64,000 bases of DNA from Glandiceps talaboti (lineage: Eukaryota > Hemichordata > Enteropneusta > Spengelidae): assembly GCF_964340395.1 (NCBI RefSeq), contig NC_135561.1, positions 3,176,501-3,240,500 of the forward strand, read 5' to 3'. Shown here piece by piece: positions 12,690 through 23,725 of this stretch. The translations under genes were made by a program, and so were the position numbers. Positions within the stretch are counted from its first letter, which is position 1. The number at the start of each line of letters is the position of its first letter. The notes under the pieces were generated by a model, which was not told the DNA's origin, did no database searches, and saw nothing but the letters and a program-made list of their open reading frames with translations.

Positions 12690-12860
12690 TAAAGGGCTAT
12701 GTTTCAATCCCAGGTCATCGTATTAGTATTATCTTAATAAGGATTGCATGGGATAATTCTTCTGTTCTGTATCAACTTTTTCTATCATTCTGCCAAAAAC
12801 TGTTCTTTTCACACCTAGATTTTAATCCTGATTTGAACTGGACATGTCTACAAATAGACA
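12690..12860 (+). mobile_element. Dispersed repeat, family A (SINE-like)
   Basis: It begins at gtttcaatcccaggt, which resembles a tRNA B box. It then carries ttagtattatctta, ttcttctgttctg, tcttttcacacctagatttt and aatcctg in that order. At least seven relatives occur in this window (16015, 29195 minus, 33575, 37140, 38300, 43935, 10225). Confidence 0.6.
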
Positions 12861-13469
12861 AAATGTAAGAAGTACACAAATTTACATGTAGTATGGAGCA
12901 TATGCTATGCATTGAACCTTAAAATACAGTAAAACAAAGTTAAAAACTTAAAGGCAATAAGGTAGTGTTGGGATAATCTTTTACAGTACAAAACTGTTAA
13001 AATAAACTGTCTATTATACATTTTGTACATGTAGTGACTTGGTGAATGCTTTCCAAGAGACTCTGTATGCCATGATTTGAAAGAATATCCTTAAAATGAA
13101 ATCAGCTATACTTACATATATTCATATACTTACAATTCATACATAGAAACACCCCTCCACATTCCAATCCTGACAAAGACAATCCCCCCCCAACAACAAA
13201 AACTAAGGAATGAACTTATATGTCGTAATGATGTAACATAAACTTACAGTTTTTATCAGACTGCTTGATAAAAATGTTTGCAGCAAAGTTGAAAGCAATC
13301 AATGTACTCTGAAATCCGTATTGCAGGTATACCATTGCCAGTCAAGGAGAATGTTATCTTTACAAAGAGTTACCTAAAACTTTAAAAGTCCAAGTACTCG
13401 ACATGTTAGATATGACGGGCACTAAAAGCTATCTCTACAACTAGGAGAGATACACTCTTCCTGGTTCAC

Positions 13470-13480
13470 TTTATTTTATT
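13470..13480 (-). terminator. NUP42 polyadenylation signals
   Basis: Two overlapping AATAAA hexamers on the minus strand lie 31-41 nt beyond the NUP42 stop codon. They imply a very short 3' UTR. Confidence 0.65.
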
Positions 13481-13510
13481 TATCAAAAATTTGGCAAAAT
13501 CACACTTTTA

Positions 13511-16500
13511 TCAAATCAGTTCTTTTGGAGGAGGCCTAATAGGTATTTTACCGAGTGTAAATGTCTTAGATTCAAATTGTTCCTTTTCTACTGTTGTCAA
13601 ATCTGCTAAGTTTGAGTATATTTTGCTAACATGTGTATTTGATGCAGCATTCATCTGATTGGCTGCTGTTGTACTAGTAGCACCTGCTGAACTACCAATC
13701 CCAGGTTGATTTGATGTGAATGAAGAGGCTTGAAAGCCAGTACCTGTAGAGGGCGCAGCATTAGTTCCAAAGCCACCAAATGAGCTCTGATTAGATGCTC
13801 CAAAGCCACCAAATGTACCTGTAGTAGCAGAAGCTCCTTGGTTTCCAAATAATCCAGTATTCCCTTGTGGTGGTGCAGTTCCAAAACTTCCAAATGTAGA
13901 TGTTGAAGACATAGCTGATGATGCTCCTTGGTTTCCTATACCACCAAATGTTGATGATGATGAAGACCCTGCTGCATTAGTACCACCAAATCCACCAAAC
14001 CCTGAACTCTGTGTACTTGTTGTTGCACCTGGTCCACCAAATCCACCAAACCCTGAACTCTGTGTACTTGATGTTGCACCTGGTCCACCAAATCCACCAA
14101 AACCTGATGACGTACCAGTTTTAGCTATGCCTCCAAATGATGACGTAGATGAATCAGTCGCACCAAAACCACCAAAGGATGACGTTCCTGTGTTACCAAA
14201 ACCTCCAAAGGAGGAAGTGGTCCCTGTACTGCCAAAGGAGCCTGCTGATGACGAACCTTGGGCTGAACTAAATAAACCAGGCTGCATACTACTCATACCT
14301 ATACTACTAGAACTAAAACACAAACAAAAAGAAATTATTTACACACATGGATAATTCCTAATTTTTTTTCTTTTGCAAACACAAGTTGACAGCACCATAT
14401 AGATGTATTGCACTGCAGTGAAAGACATGAATGAAATAAGAATATTTCATAAATCAAAAAGTGGAAGAAGAGAACTTGTGTATGAAAATTTCCAGGTTTA
14501 CAGTACATACCTGCCACTTAGTAATGCATGTGCTCCTATAGTAGTAGAAAAAACTGATGCTGCATTGAAATTACCAAGGTAAACTTGAATCTGAAAACAA
14601 CACAAATAAGTACTGTTTACACTGCTGGTATATATACGGTGTTCACTTGTACCGGTATCTAAACTGAAAATCTCTCTCAGAGAATATTGCGAAATATTCC
14701 TAAGATTTCCGCATTCTGTTTCATAAGTATGTTCTACAAACACGATACAAAGAATACTGCATTTCAACAGGAATCTAAGCCCGGAAAGAACCATAGGATT
14801 TCCAATGTACAACAATTGTGATCATGTAGGTTAACCTAACATTCAATCGTAATTTCATAAAACTTAACTCTGTTATTGTCATCTGTCCTTAAGTCCTTCA
14901 CATTTTAATAGAGAATTAATTGCACTATGTACAAATGTGTACACACATGTGAATAGACATGAATCTGAATCGAGGCTCTGTAATGTTCATCCTACAGTAC
15001 TTCCAATCCAACTATGACTGATCAACTACTGCAACATATATATTGAAACATTGGTTTGTAACTTTGTACAAAATTTAGCAGAGTCACATAAAAGAAGTGC
15101 CGCAATTCATTACCAATAACTTCAATCATAACAAATTTCGATAGGGAACTGCAAACCCGCCATGTTGAATGTTGCATCATGGGAAATGTGATAATAAATA
15201 CTCATCAATTAGTATTGTAAACAATATTGTTACATTGTTTATAACCACAAATGATCAATTCATATTTAGCCTGACCAGTGTGAGAGATCTATTTCATTGG
15301 TAACTCCAGATAAGATATTACAATAACCACTGATAATCCCATAGTCCTTTGTATCTGAGCATGCTCAGTCTGGATTGCAAGTTCCCTATTGGTGCCATTA
15401 CAGTTATTGAGGTTTGTTGTGTTAATCATCACTCTGCTAAGTACATGTATGTCTAGCTGTGCCTTGCGCAGTATGACATGATCAGTAAGACATTATGGTG
15501 ACATTGTCTAAAGATTAAATCGCATGCCATGATAATCACTCAGATCACTTGTCTTTTTTTTTACAGAGTAAACTCACCACATTGGTTTTGAGTTGAGGAT
15601 CTGGGGATTTCAGATCATGTCGCTGTCTTTGTACATTGTTGACGGCTTGGACAATTGACTGTTCCTGAAAGACAATACATAAAGTGTGAATTTTATGTGG
15701 ATAAAAAAGAAGTACATTATTTTGTTTTCGCTATGCTGATAAGTAGGTAAAATTCACATACCACAAGTTCCCCAATTGACTGAGATTTTCAATAACAACT
15801 ATGGTCTAAGATATGGACATCTGATTTACCCCTCTGTCTTGATAGAATACCTCGGATCACTAAGGTTGCTGGACAAAAGTGCAGGTACTACTGGTGTGCA
15901 AGCCATCAACAGTGCCTTTGGCACTATGCAACCTGTGGTCATTTGCAGAATTGCCCAAGGTTCTAGCAGCTAGACTACAAGGTTCCAAAACCGTGCCACT
16001 ATAAAAAGTTATTAGAAGGGCAGTGTTCAGCCCAAGGTTCTCAAATTAGTGCTATCTTATCATTACATTAGAATACTCCTATTCTGTTGTTCTGGATCAA
16101 TGTTTTCTATAGCTCTGCCTTACAACCATTTTCACACCTAAAGTTTAATCCTGGTGGGTCTTTTGCAGAGAGGGCCTAGGAGAGTCAGAGGACGGGAGGT
16201 AAGGTGAGAGACAAATAAAGAAAATGGAAAACGAAGAGGCAGAAAGAGAGAAGGAAATTTGAGATTATCCCTTTACAATGAATAATGTACATGTATTAAA
16301 CTTCTAATGTCCACATTTGATTTTAAAATGTTGACAATATTTTCATAGTACAATTAAATGATCACCAAATATATTGCATGAATCAATCAATCAATCAATG
16401 CGAATTAAAAGGATATTCTTACATATTGTGCGAAACTTCCTTCTTGTTTAGCTTCATATGTATAATGTCTCAGCTCTTCAGGGGAAACATCATCCATACC

Positions 16501-17823
16501 TATTAAACAGTTAGATTAATATATAAATAAATTAATTAACAAATAAGGTGATGTATCACACAATAACACATCAAATTCAAAAACAAGGTGTAGGGTAACT
16601 TCATCTTAACAACCTACACGCAGTTGTGTCTTGGCCACAGAATACTATAAAAGAAAAACAAACTTACCAGGCAGTGTTTTCTGTGCCTTGGTGACAATAT
16701 AACATGAAAACAAACAAACTTACCAGGCAGTGTTTTCTGTGCCTTGGTGACAATATAACATGAAAACAAACAAACTTACCAGGCAGTGTTTTCTGTGCCT
16801 TGGTGACAGTATAACATGAAAACAAACAAACTTACCAGGCAGTGTTTTCTGTGCCTTGGTGACAATATAACATGAAAACAAACAAACTTACCAGGCAGTG
16901 TTTTCTGTGCCTTGGTGACAATATAACATGAAAACAAACAAACTTACCAGGCAGTGTTTTCTGTGCCTTGGTGACAGCATAACATGAAAATAACCACATC
17001 TTAGATGCTTCCCACTCTTCCATGTCCCTCTTGACTGTTTCTCTACAGAAATAATTGAAAAACATAAACATGAAAGTTGAAACAAACAGAGTTGGTGCTG
17101 GGCATCAGAACCAGTTTCACATTCATAACAAATTATTCTGATTTGATTCTGTTCAAAATCTGTTGGCTCTGCTGCTTAAACTGATATTGACACTAGAATC
17201 GATTCTAAAAATTATTTGACACTGATTCTGATGCCAACTTCTCAGACATGGTACTTACAGTATTTGGCCTTTGTCTATTGGTCCACTTTGTTGTGATGTT
17301 GTAAGTGGGGCAAAACGGTTTTGTGTCTGAGGGAATGGTTCAGCAAAGCCAACCCTTCTTGTCCATCTGTTTGCATTTTGATTTTGGTTTCTTCCACCAC
17401 CACCCCCACCCCCACCACTACCACCCCATTGCTGGTTATATCCACCTGATAATGTAATAGAAGAAATAAAACAGGTGATAATTACTAGAATCACAAATTG
17501 AGGTTAAAATATTCAGTGGGATGAAGAGTTTTTTGAAAATAAATGTATACAATGTGTCACACTCACACAAAATTGTTGAATTACAAAATGGAAGTGCATG
17601 GTTTCACATCTGACAAATATCTACACAAGCTTGGATTTTTAACACTAATTTTCATATTTTTCTGGAAAGTATTTATTTTTGCATTATCTATTTTTTTTTG
17701 ACATTTTTATTTTCCTAGAGTATCTCATGATTTACAAGGGAAAATGTAAATGAGGCCAGTATTTTTTAAAAGATGCGAAAACCAACATAGTTACAATTTA
17801 CATCACTTCACAGAATACACATA

Positions 17824-17914
<91 letters not shown>

Positions 17915-18697
17915 AACCGTTCATGGTGTATGCAGTATGTGTGCACTTTTATTTTTACAATTTATTTACCTTAAAACATATAGACCCCCAGTCCAAACAC
18001 AATATTAGTCATGCTTGCAGATGGAGTAAGTCGGGACTTGGTTCTGACATTGTCCCTTTTCCTTCTCCAGTTGTCGAGGTATAATGTCAAATCACTTCCC
18101 GTCTGCAAGCAGGACTAACACAATACTAGCTGCAATAATTGTTTGGTATGATTTTGAGGGCTTTTTCGTCTGTTCTTGTGCCTTGTTTCGTTCCGACGTT
18201 TAACCCGAATCAAACGCTACAATTCCTCTAATACAAACGCAAATAGACGAGACCACGTTGAAACCGTGAGCGTGGTGTCAGCGTACTGCCCGTTTCAAAA
18301 TGCTGCATGTGTTGCTACATTTGCCGATTTTGACGGAATTGGGGTACCTCTGAACACTTCTTGGGTCTTGAAGGCTCTGTAATTAATGCACAAAAATCTG
18401 CCCAATCGGGTTAAACGTCGGAAAGAAAAAAAACACAAAAACAGACGAAAAAGCCCTCAAAATTTCGCTACAATTATTGCAGCTAACACAATGCACAAGT
18501 TCGTAGCCTAGCCATGCATGATGCAGTTGCAGTCAGACTACATGTACTCAATACAATTTGGACATCAACTACAAGTGCGACCTACCAGAGAAAACAAGAA
18601 GCACTCGGTACACATTATACTTACCAGTTGGGTGTTCAAATCTACACTGGTTACCATATCGACAATTTCCTTGCACGAAAAATTTACAGACTACCAT
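13511..18697 (-). CDS. NUP42: Nucleoporin NUP42 (NUPL2/CG1), complete
   Basis: Seven exons join in frame (466 aa): 18697-18625, 17445-17259, 17042-16948, 16499-16423, 15664-15578, 14590-14511 and 14312-13511. Residues 4-22 form a CCCH zinc finger (C4, C12, C18, H22; spacing X7-X5-X3). A Gly/Asn-rich linker with an eight-Gly run follows. A conserved segment then reads KRDMEEWEASKMWLFSCY and PEELRHYTYEAKQEG. From residue ~200 a Gly/Ser/Thr-rich domain carries about 20 FG dipeptides, mostly as SFGGFG. The last 40 residues (KIYSNLADLTTVEKEQF, FTLGKIPIRPPPKEL) match the family's GLE1-binding tail. NUP42 sits on the cytoplasmic face of the pore and helps GLE1 activate the helicase DDX19 in mRNA release. 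Length fits (human 423 aa). The gene is divergent from MCM3AP. Oddities: a six-copy array of its exon-3 donor, and transposons packed into intron 1. Confidence 0.93.
15139..15392. mobile_element. Inverted-repeat element in NUP42 intron 5
   Basis: The left end atagggaactgcaa and the right end ttgcaagttccctat are inverted copies about 250 bp apart. The interior is non-coding and contains cccgccatgttg. The size and ends fit a MITE. I could not define a target-site duplication. Confidence 0.55.
15865..16010 (+). repeat. Dispersed repeat, family E (copy 2)
   Basis: It is related in inverted orientation to 12150-12310 (shared ggtact, gccatcaacag, agcagctagactac). It sits in NUP42 intron 4, immediately next to a family A copy. 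Confidence 0.6.
16015..16165 (+). mobile_element. Dispersed repeat, family A (SINE-like)
   Basis: It carries the ordered words aaggttctcaaattagtg, ctatcttatca, ctattctgttgttctgga, ctatagctctgcc, ttttcacacctaaa and tttaatcctgg. It lies in NUP42 intron 4, antisense to the gene. Confidence 0.65.
16660..16995 (-). repeat. 56-bp minisatellite carrying six copies of the NUP42 exon-3 splice donor
   Basis: Each 56-bp unit contains, on the minus strand, the last ~30 nt of NUP42 exon 3 (gcacagaaaacactgcctg) followed by an intact gtaagtttg donor. The possible exon ends are 16948, 16892, 16836, 16780, 16724 and 16668, at exactly 56-bp steps. The first in transcript order, 16948, belongs to the complete exon and gives the frame that matches the family. 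Because 56 is not a multiple of three, use of a downstream decoy would shift the frame. Confidence 0.95.
17400..17425 (-). repeat. GGT/GGG run encoding the poly-Gly of NUP42
   Basis: A C/A-rich tract on the plus strand encodes eight consecutive glycines in NUP42 exon 2 and may be length-variable. Confidence 0.6.
17826..17912. repeat. (AT)n microsatellite
   Basis: Uninterrupted AT dinucleotide run of about 87 bp in NUP42 intron 1. The open frames reading YIYIYI across it are artefacts. Confidence 0.97.
18005..18117. mobile_element. 113-bp MITE, family D, with 8-bp TSD
   Basis: The terminal inverted repeats are ttagtcatgcttgcaga on the left and tctgcaagcaggacta on the right. The flanks are the direct repeat acacaata at 17997-18004 and 18118-18125. 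It is non-coding. The 8-bp target duplication is compatible with the hAT superfamily. The same right-hand target copy abuts the next element at 18127. Confidence 0.8.
18127..18485. mobile_element. 359-bp inverted-repeat element in NUP42 intron 1
   Basis: Long inverted ends begin tagctgcaataattg on the left and end caattattgcagcta on the right. They continue inward through gagggctttttcgtctg and the paired gacgtttaacccga. The flanks are near-identical 9-bp direct repeats, acacaatac at 18118-18126 and acacaatgc at 18486-18494. The interior is more GC-rich than its surroundings and has no open transposase frame. Confidence 0.8.
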
Positions 18698-18705
18698 GGT
18701 GGCAT
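18691..18705 (-). promoter_or_regulatory. Four-codon uORF overlapping the NUP42 start
   Basis: On the minus strand ATG CCA CCA TGG TAG begins eight nucleotides upstream of the NUP42 ATG and stops just after it. The same bases give the NUP42 start a perfect gccaccATGG Kozak context. If the upstream ATG is in the 5' leader, some ribosomes would translate MPPW and terminate over the real start. Confidence 0.55.
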
Positions 18706-19104
18706 AGTTAGTACTGACTTCCTAATTTCTATGTTTCGAACACAGATATATGAACACCGTATAAAAATGGCGGCATTTTAAGACTGTGTATTCGATATCT
18801 TGAGGTCGCGTTTTAATTTTTAACTCGTATATTTAAGAGTTATCCCACTCAAATACTTAAAATGTGGACTTATTTGATTTGATTGGTTTTAACTTTATAT
18901 ATTTAAATGTACTGCATGTTCTATGTTTGTGGTAACCTGATAGAACGAATTCACAGTGCAAAAATAAGACGTTAATTAACGGTCTGAAGAAGGGAAAAAA
19001 CAACATGTGAGACAAGGATGAACACACGCCTGATGTGAACATCAATTTTAATAACAACGCAGTCAGTAAATATTGAAGTTTAAAACGTGATTTAGTTATA
19101 AAAC
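18698..19104. promoter_or_regulatory. Bidirectional promoter between NUP42 and MCM3AP
   Basis: The start codons of the two divergent genes are separated by 407 bp with no gene between them. The interval contains a perfect YY1-type motif (18764-18774) overlapping an AT-rich tataaaa. It must hold both transcription starts unless one gene has an unseen distant 5' exon. Confidence 0.7.
18764..18774 (+). promoter_or_regulatory. YY1-type motif AAAATGGCGGC
   Basis: The exact consensus AAAATGGCGGC lies 67 bp from the NUP42 start codon and about 330 bp from that of MCM3AP. In animals this motif clusters at transcription starts of housekeeping genes. It overlaps tataaaa, so it may also mark a core promoter. 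Binding is inferred, not shown. Confidence 0.6.
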
Positions 19105-20882
19105 ATGAGTCTCAGCCAATATGGACAGAGGAAGGTGAGTTTCGAAATGAATCATTGTCAGGATTTGTAACTGTATTTCTTCGAGGACCATCGACCAATG
19201 TACAATGTATCTTTATATGTCAAAGATTGCAAGCCAGAAATGAAACTTAAAATGAGAAAAAATGGCAGTACAATTTGCACTCATGTACAGTCCCAGGTTA
19301 TGTTTAACTTTTGGGCTTTTATTTATTTATTTATTTATGTTTATTTTATTTTCATTTTTTTTAATAGCTTTTCATCGTTCTGGGGTGTGCACTCAACTAT
19401 TACTAACTATGCACTTAGAAAAAAATTCAAAAATCGAAGCTAATGCTACTATCACAGCTACCCCCCCCCCCCACACACACACACACACACACACACACCT
19501 GAATGATAATGAAATAATGGCTATCCGTCAATAATTTTCTTTGTGTTAATTTTTTCACTTGAAGGTTGTATTACTATTTAAAATACTTTTGAGGTAGCTC
19601 AAATTATTCAAAATTGTTACAGGCTGGGGAGGAGTTGTTTAATATGAGTCTTTGTAAAAATTTGAAAGTGATATTTTTTACTTCTTTCATCAAATTCATG
19701 TCATAGAAGAAACAAGCAGTGAGAAGACTGTCATCTGGATCAGCCACAAAGGTATGGGGTAGAGGTGGTGCCAAAACACGTGAGTATTAAGCTGTATTTA
19801 TTTGTCCTGCTTTAAGATGCTGATATTTACATTCCAGTTTATGAAGACAATATTTTGATCTGGAAAGATTAACTTTGAGATGTGGAATAATAATATTCTC
19901 ACAAGTCTAGATCTCATGGCTTGAATCTTCTGATCTCTCTTCATCCTAGTCCTGCTTGCAGACGGTGCACGCATTTCGGAGAAGTAAGGGACGAGTTACT
20001 CCATATACAAGCAGGACTATCTTCACCCCATCTAGCTATATGAGAAATCGTGACCCAAAGTTTGTTCATGCAAATAACTGAATCCCCAACTGTTAGAATG
20101 GTGTAAAAAATGATGTATAATTAGCATTTGAGCTGAGAAATATACCATATTTAGACATTATATAAAACAGTACCATCATATTGTGTTCATGTACTTCACT
20201 AGTACATGTAATTGTCTTCCTTTTAATTCTTGTACACCTCATCAAACTATTACAGACATACTGTGACCATTGTGTTAGAGTTAAAGCAATTTCTTATCAA
20301 CAAAATGAAAAAAGTATATAAAAAATTTGACCTGCCTTCCTTAATTTCTGAAGTCATGTTATCAGAAACAAACAGTTTTTTGTTTTTGTTTTTTCTGCCT
20401 AACTCTAAGAGGATACACATTATATAATTTTGTTATCTTAGGTGGTGACAGGAGAAGGCCAGACCATAGGGCAGCACAGCCTCCTCCACCTAGGCCTCAA
20501 CAGCAAGACTTCAGACAAGGTGATGCAACTAGAGAACCATTCGGTGATACAGCTCAAGTGAAAGACTTTGCCAAATTAAGCCCCAGAAAAATACAGTTCA
20601 CTGAGAAAGATAGAGGGGATGACATAAGTAAGACTCAAAGATTACCTAGACAAACAGTAACCAGACGTGATCCCAGGTCCATTCCTGAAAGTTATGAAGT
20701 TGACTTTGGTACCGAGGATATAGCATCACTTGAGACATTTGGGGAGGCTTCACCAAAAAGGACAAGTAAAGTGGGTCTCTTTGCCAGAGCACTAACAGAT
20801 GTTACAAAAGGTACAACTGGTAGAAGGACTGCTACTGAAGCAGAGATACCAAAACCAGTGATAAAAGATACTGGTAACAACA
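19105..20882 (+). CDS. MCM3AP: MCM3AP exons 1-3, basic N-terminal region
   Basis: Exons 19105-19134, 19707-19779 and 20442-20882 encode residues 1-181. The segment starts [10 protein letters not shown] and continues [12 protein letters not shown]. It is rich in Arg, Pro and Gln ([18 protein letters not shown]) and looks disordered. FG occurs only about three times (EPFGD, VDFGT, ETFGE), whereas vertebrate GANP has a long FG-repeat N-terminus that binds pores. The real first exon could be elsewhere if an upstream FG-coding exon exists, but the 407-bp gap to NUP42 leaves no room for one on this side. Confidence 0.8.
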
Positions 20883-23655
20883 GTAAGTCAGTATTAATTG
20901 ATAATTTTACACAGTTTTAAAACCACATGCTTCTTAGTACAACAAAACAAAAATGTACTCTTCATTCTTGTTGAAATAAACATTTAGGACTAAAGTATGG
21001 AAGTTGAGAGTTGATAAAGTTTAACTTTATATTTCCACCCTCCCTCTATCATTTTTTTAGTACAACTGAGCTAAGATTCAGTACAAGTGTATGGTAAAAC
21101 TTCCTGTAATGGAGGTATGGAAGTTTAGAGCTGATAAAGATCAACTTAGTCCTTTTATCATAGTATAAAGGAAATGTGGATTGCTAAACCATTTAACATG
21201 TAGGAGTCCCCAGAAGAATCATTGCAGGTTACAGAATGAAATATATAGAAAAATGAAAATACTGTGTAACATAAAGTTAAAGAAAAGACAAAACAAAACA
21301 AACACTTTTAGTCTTCAAAAATAAATTGGAATAATTACTATTTACTATTTCAAAGTTCTACAATCTCATTTGTCTATTCATTGAGAATGCACTGTGGCTC
21401 CTAAAATTTGATTGTGGCCATAGAAAAAAATTGGTCATTAGGCCAAATAAAAAAAGTTGTTTGGTTCCAGTTACCCTACCCCACCTAGTTTTTCACATGA
21501 CCCTGACCTTTTTTTAATGTATTCAAGAAAAATAGTAATAAAATCACGAGAAAGTGACATCAACTTAAAAAGACAATGTAAAACTGTTCTTCCAATCTGC
21601 AATGGCTGTACGTCTGATAAGAAGAAATAAACAACACAGATACAATTTGGTAAACAATGAAAATCCTGAACTGGACACTCACACTGGAAAAAAAAAATAA
21701 TAAAGTAATATAATAAAAAATCTACCTACCCCACCTATTTTGAAATTGAATGTAATCGGAACCACACAATTTTTTTTTTTTTTACACCTTTATCAGCACA
21801 GAAATAATGTTGCTAGTTCACAGCACTAACCATGTAAATCACGAGTGTGAAGCCACCATCATATTCATATTCATATTCAGTTTCAAAAGTTCACCTCTAG
21901 GCTCAATCTGAATATGATGATGGCTTCACACGTTCATCATCAGATTCGAAGTCTTCCGAATGGGTACGAACGTGAGTTCGTCAAATCACATAAAACCATC
22001 ATTGGCAGGTTAAAATCATGCGATTGTGATTACTTTTCACTTGAATTGCATGGATTTGCATGCTCCATATTATGGTCCATGACAACAGTAATTCATGGTG
22101 CAAATTGGATACTCTGGCAAAATGCAATTCAAGTGAGAAGTAATCACAATCAAACCGCCAATGATGGATTTGTGTGATTTGACGAACTCGCGTTCGTACC
22201 CATTCGGAAGACTTCGAATCTGATGATGGACGTGTGAAGCCATCATATTCAGATTGAGCCTAGAGGTGAACTTTTGAAACTGAATATGAATATGAATATG
22301 ATGGTGGCTTCACACTTGTATGTAAATCTGTTATTTGCTGTGTAGGTCAAAGGTCAAGAGGATTTCTCCAGGAGGAAGATTTACGTAGTAAAGTGTCTCT
22401 ACGACTTAAAGAAATACCTGAACAATATAATAACAAAGACTATCTACATAAATTTTATTCTGAGTTTGGTCGTGTAAAAAGAATTTACCCCAATCCACGA
22501 AAAGCAACGGCAGTGGTAACATATTTTGATCATGTGAGTATTGGTAATATGATTTTATTCATTACTGTTGCTATGGTGTGTTGTTGGTCATGAAACTGTC
22601 ACCACAACATACGAATCGAATCGGCTAGATACAAAAAAAACAACGTAGTTTTGAATTTAAATTCACAATTGTTCATGACATGATGATCCTTTCAGTGATA
22701 TGTAAATTAGGGCTAAGAATGTGTCCCTTTGGTTAAAATTCTATAATTCGAGAACTACTGAGCAGATCGGGCTGGAATTTACAGGAAATGCATCTTTGGA
22801 TGTGCCGATGAAGATGTACTCACAACATGATGATCCTACAAGCAATATGCAAATTAGGTCTAACAATCTCAATTTTGGTAAAAAACTTAAACATTGAAAA
22901 TGACATGGTGAATAGGGCTGAAACTTGGTGGGAATGTTTCTGGAGATGTTTATCTGCAGTTGTTGTTCAAAACATTCTGACACAACTGGCCCTAGCAACC
23001 ATGGCCACACCCTTAGCAACAGTGAAATGATTGTGCATATTACAAAGACAACAACAGGGATGGGTAGGTAAGTGAATAATGATTTCAAAAATGTAAGCAA
23101 ATATGCCTAGCAAGAAGACCATGCCCATAGCAGCAGCCAAATACAGTTGTGCTATAATGCCATTAGCGCTATTTGATTTCTAATCCTACCGTAGAGGGCA
23201 TTGATTTTCTCTTTAATTTACCAGAATGAAGCAATACAGAGTATTTCGGGTCATAAGATACATAGAATTAACTAATGGTATATATTTTATGATTTGTACT
23301 CTGTATAGGAGTCTGCTGCCAGAGCTAAAGGAAATGGTAAAGTTTTACAGCCTGGAAACCACAACATTCAAATCTATTGGAGTCAGTCACCAACAAAGAG
23401 ATTATCATCAGGTAATTGAGTAAGAACTCACACACCTTGCAAAACAGGAAAACAGGAAAACATGGACAAGAAGACACACAAAGAGTACAGAGACACATAT
23501 GATACATACATACATACATACATACATACATACATACATACATACATACATACATACATACATACATACATACATGCATGCACATATGGACATGCACGCA
23601 TTCACACAAGTACACTTACATGCATGCAAATGCACGCGCACACACACACACACGC

Positions 23656-23725
<70 letters not shown>

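Noticed and set aside
16832-17085. Extended minus-strand frames FVCFHVILSPRHRKHCL...
   Set aside because: Read-through of the NUP42 exon 3 into its 56-bp donor repeats; the true exon ends at 16948.
21914-22177. 87-aa frame [19 protein letters not shown]...
   Set aside because: Lies wholly inside the foldback transposon at 21840-22319 and reads into its second arm; no transposase similarity.
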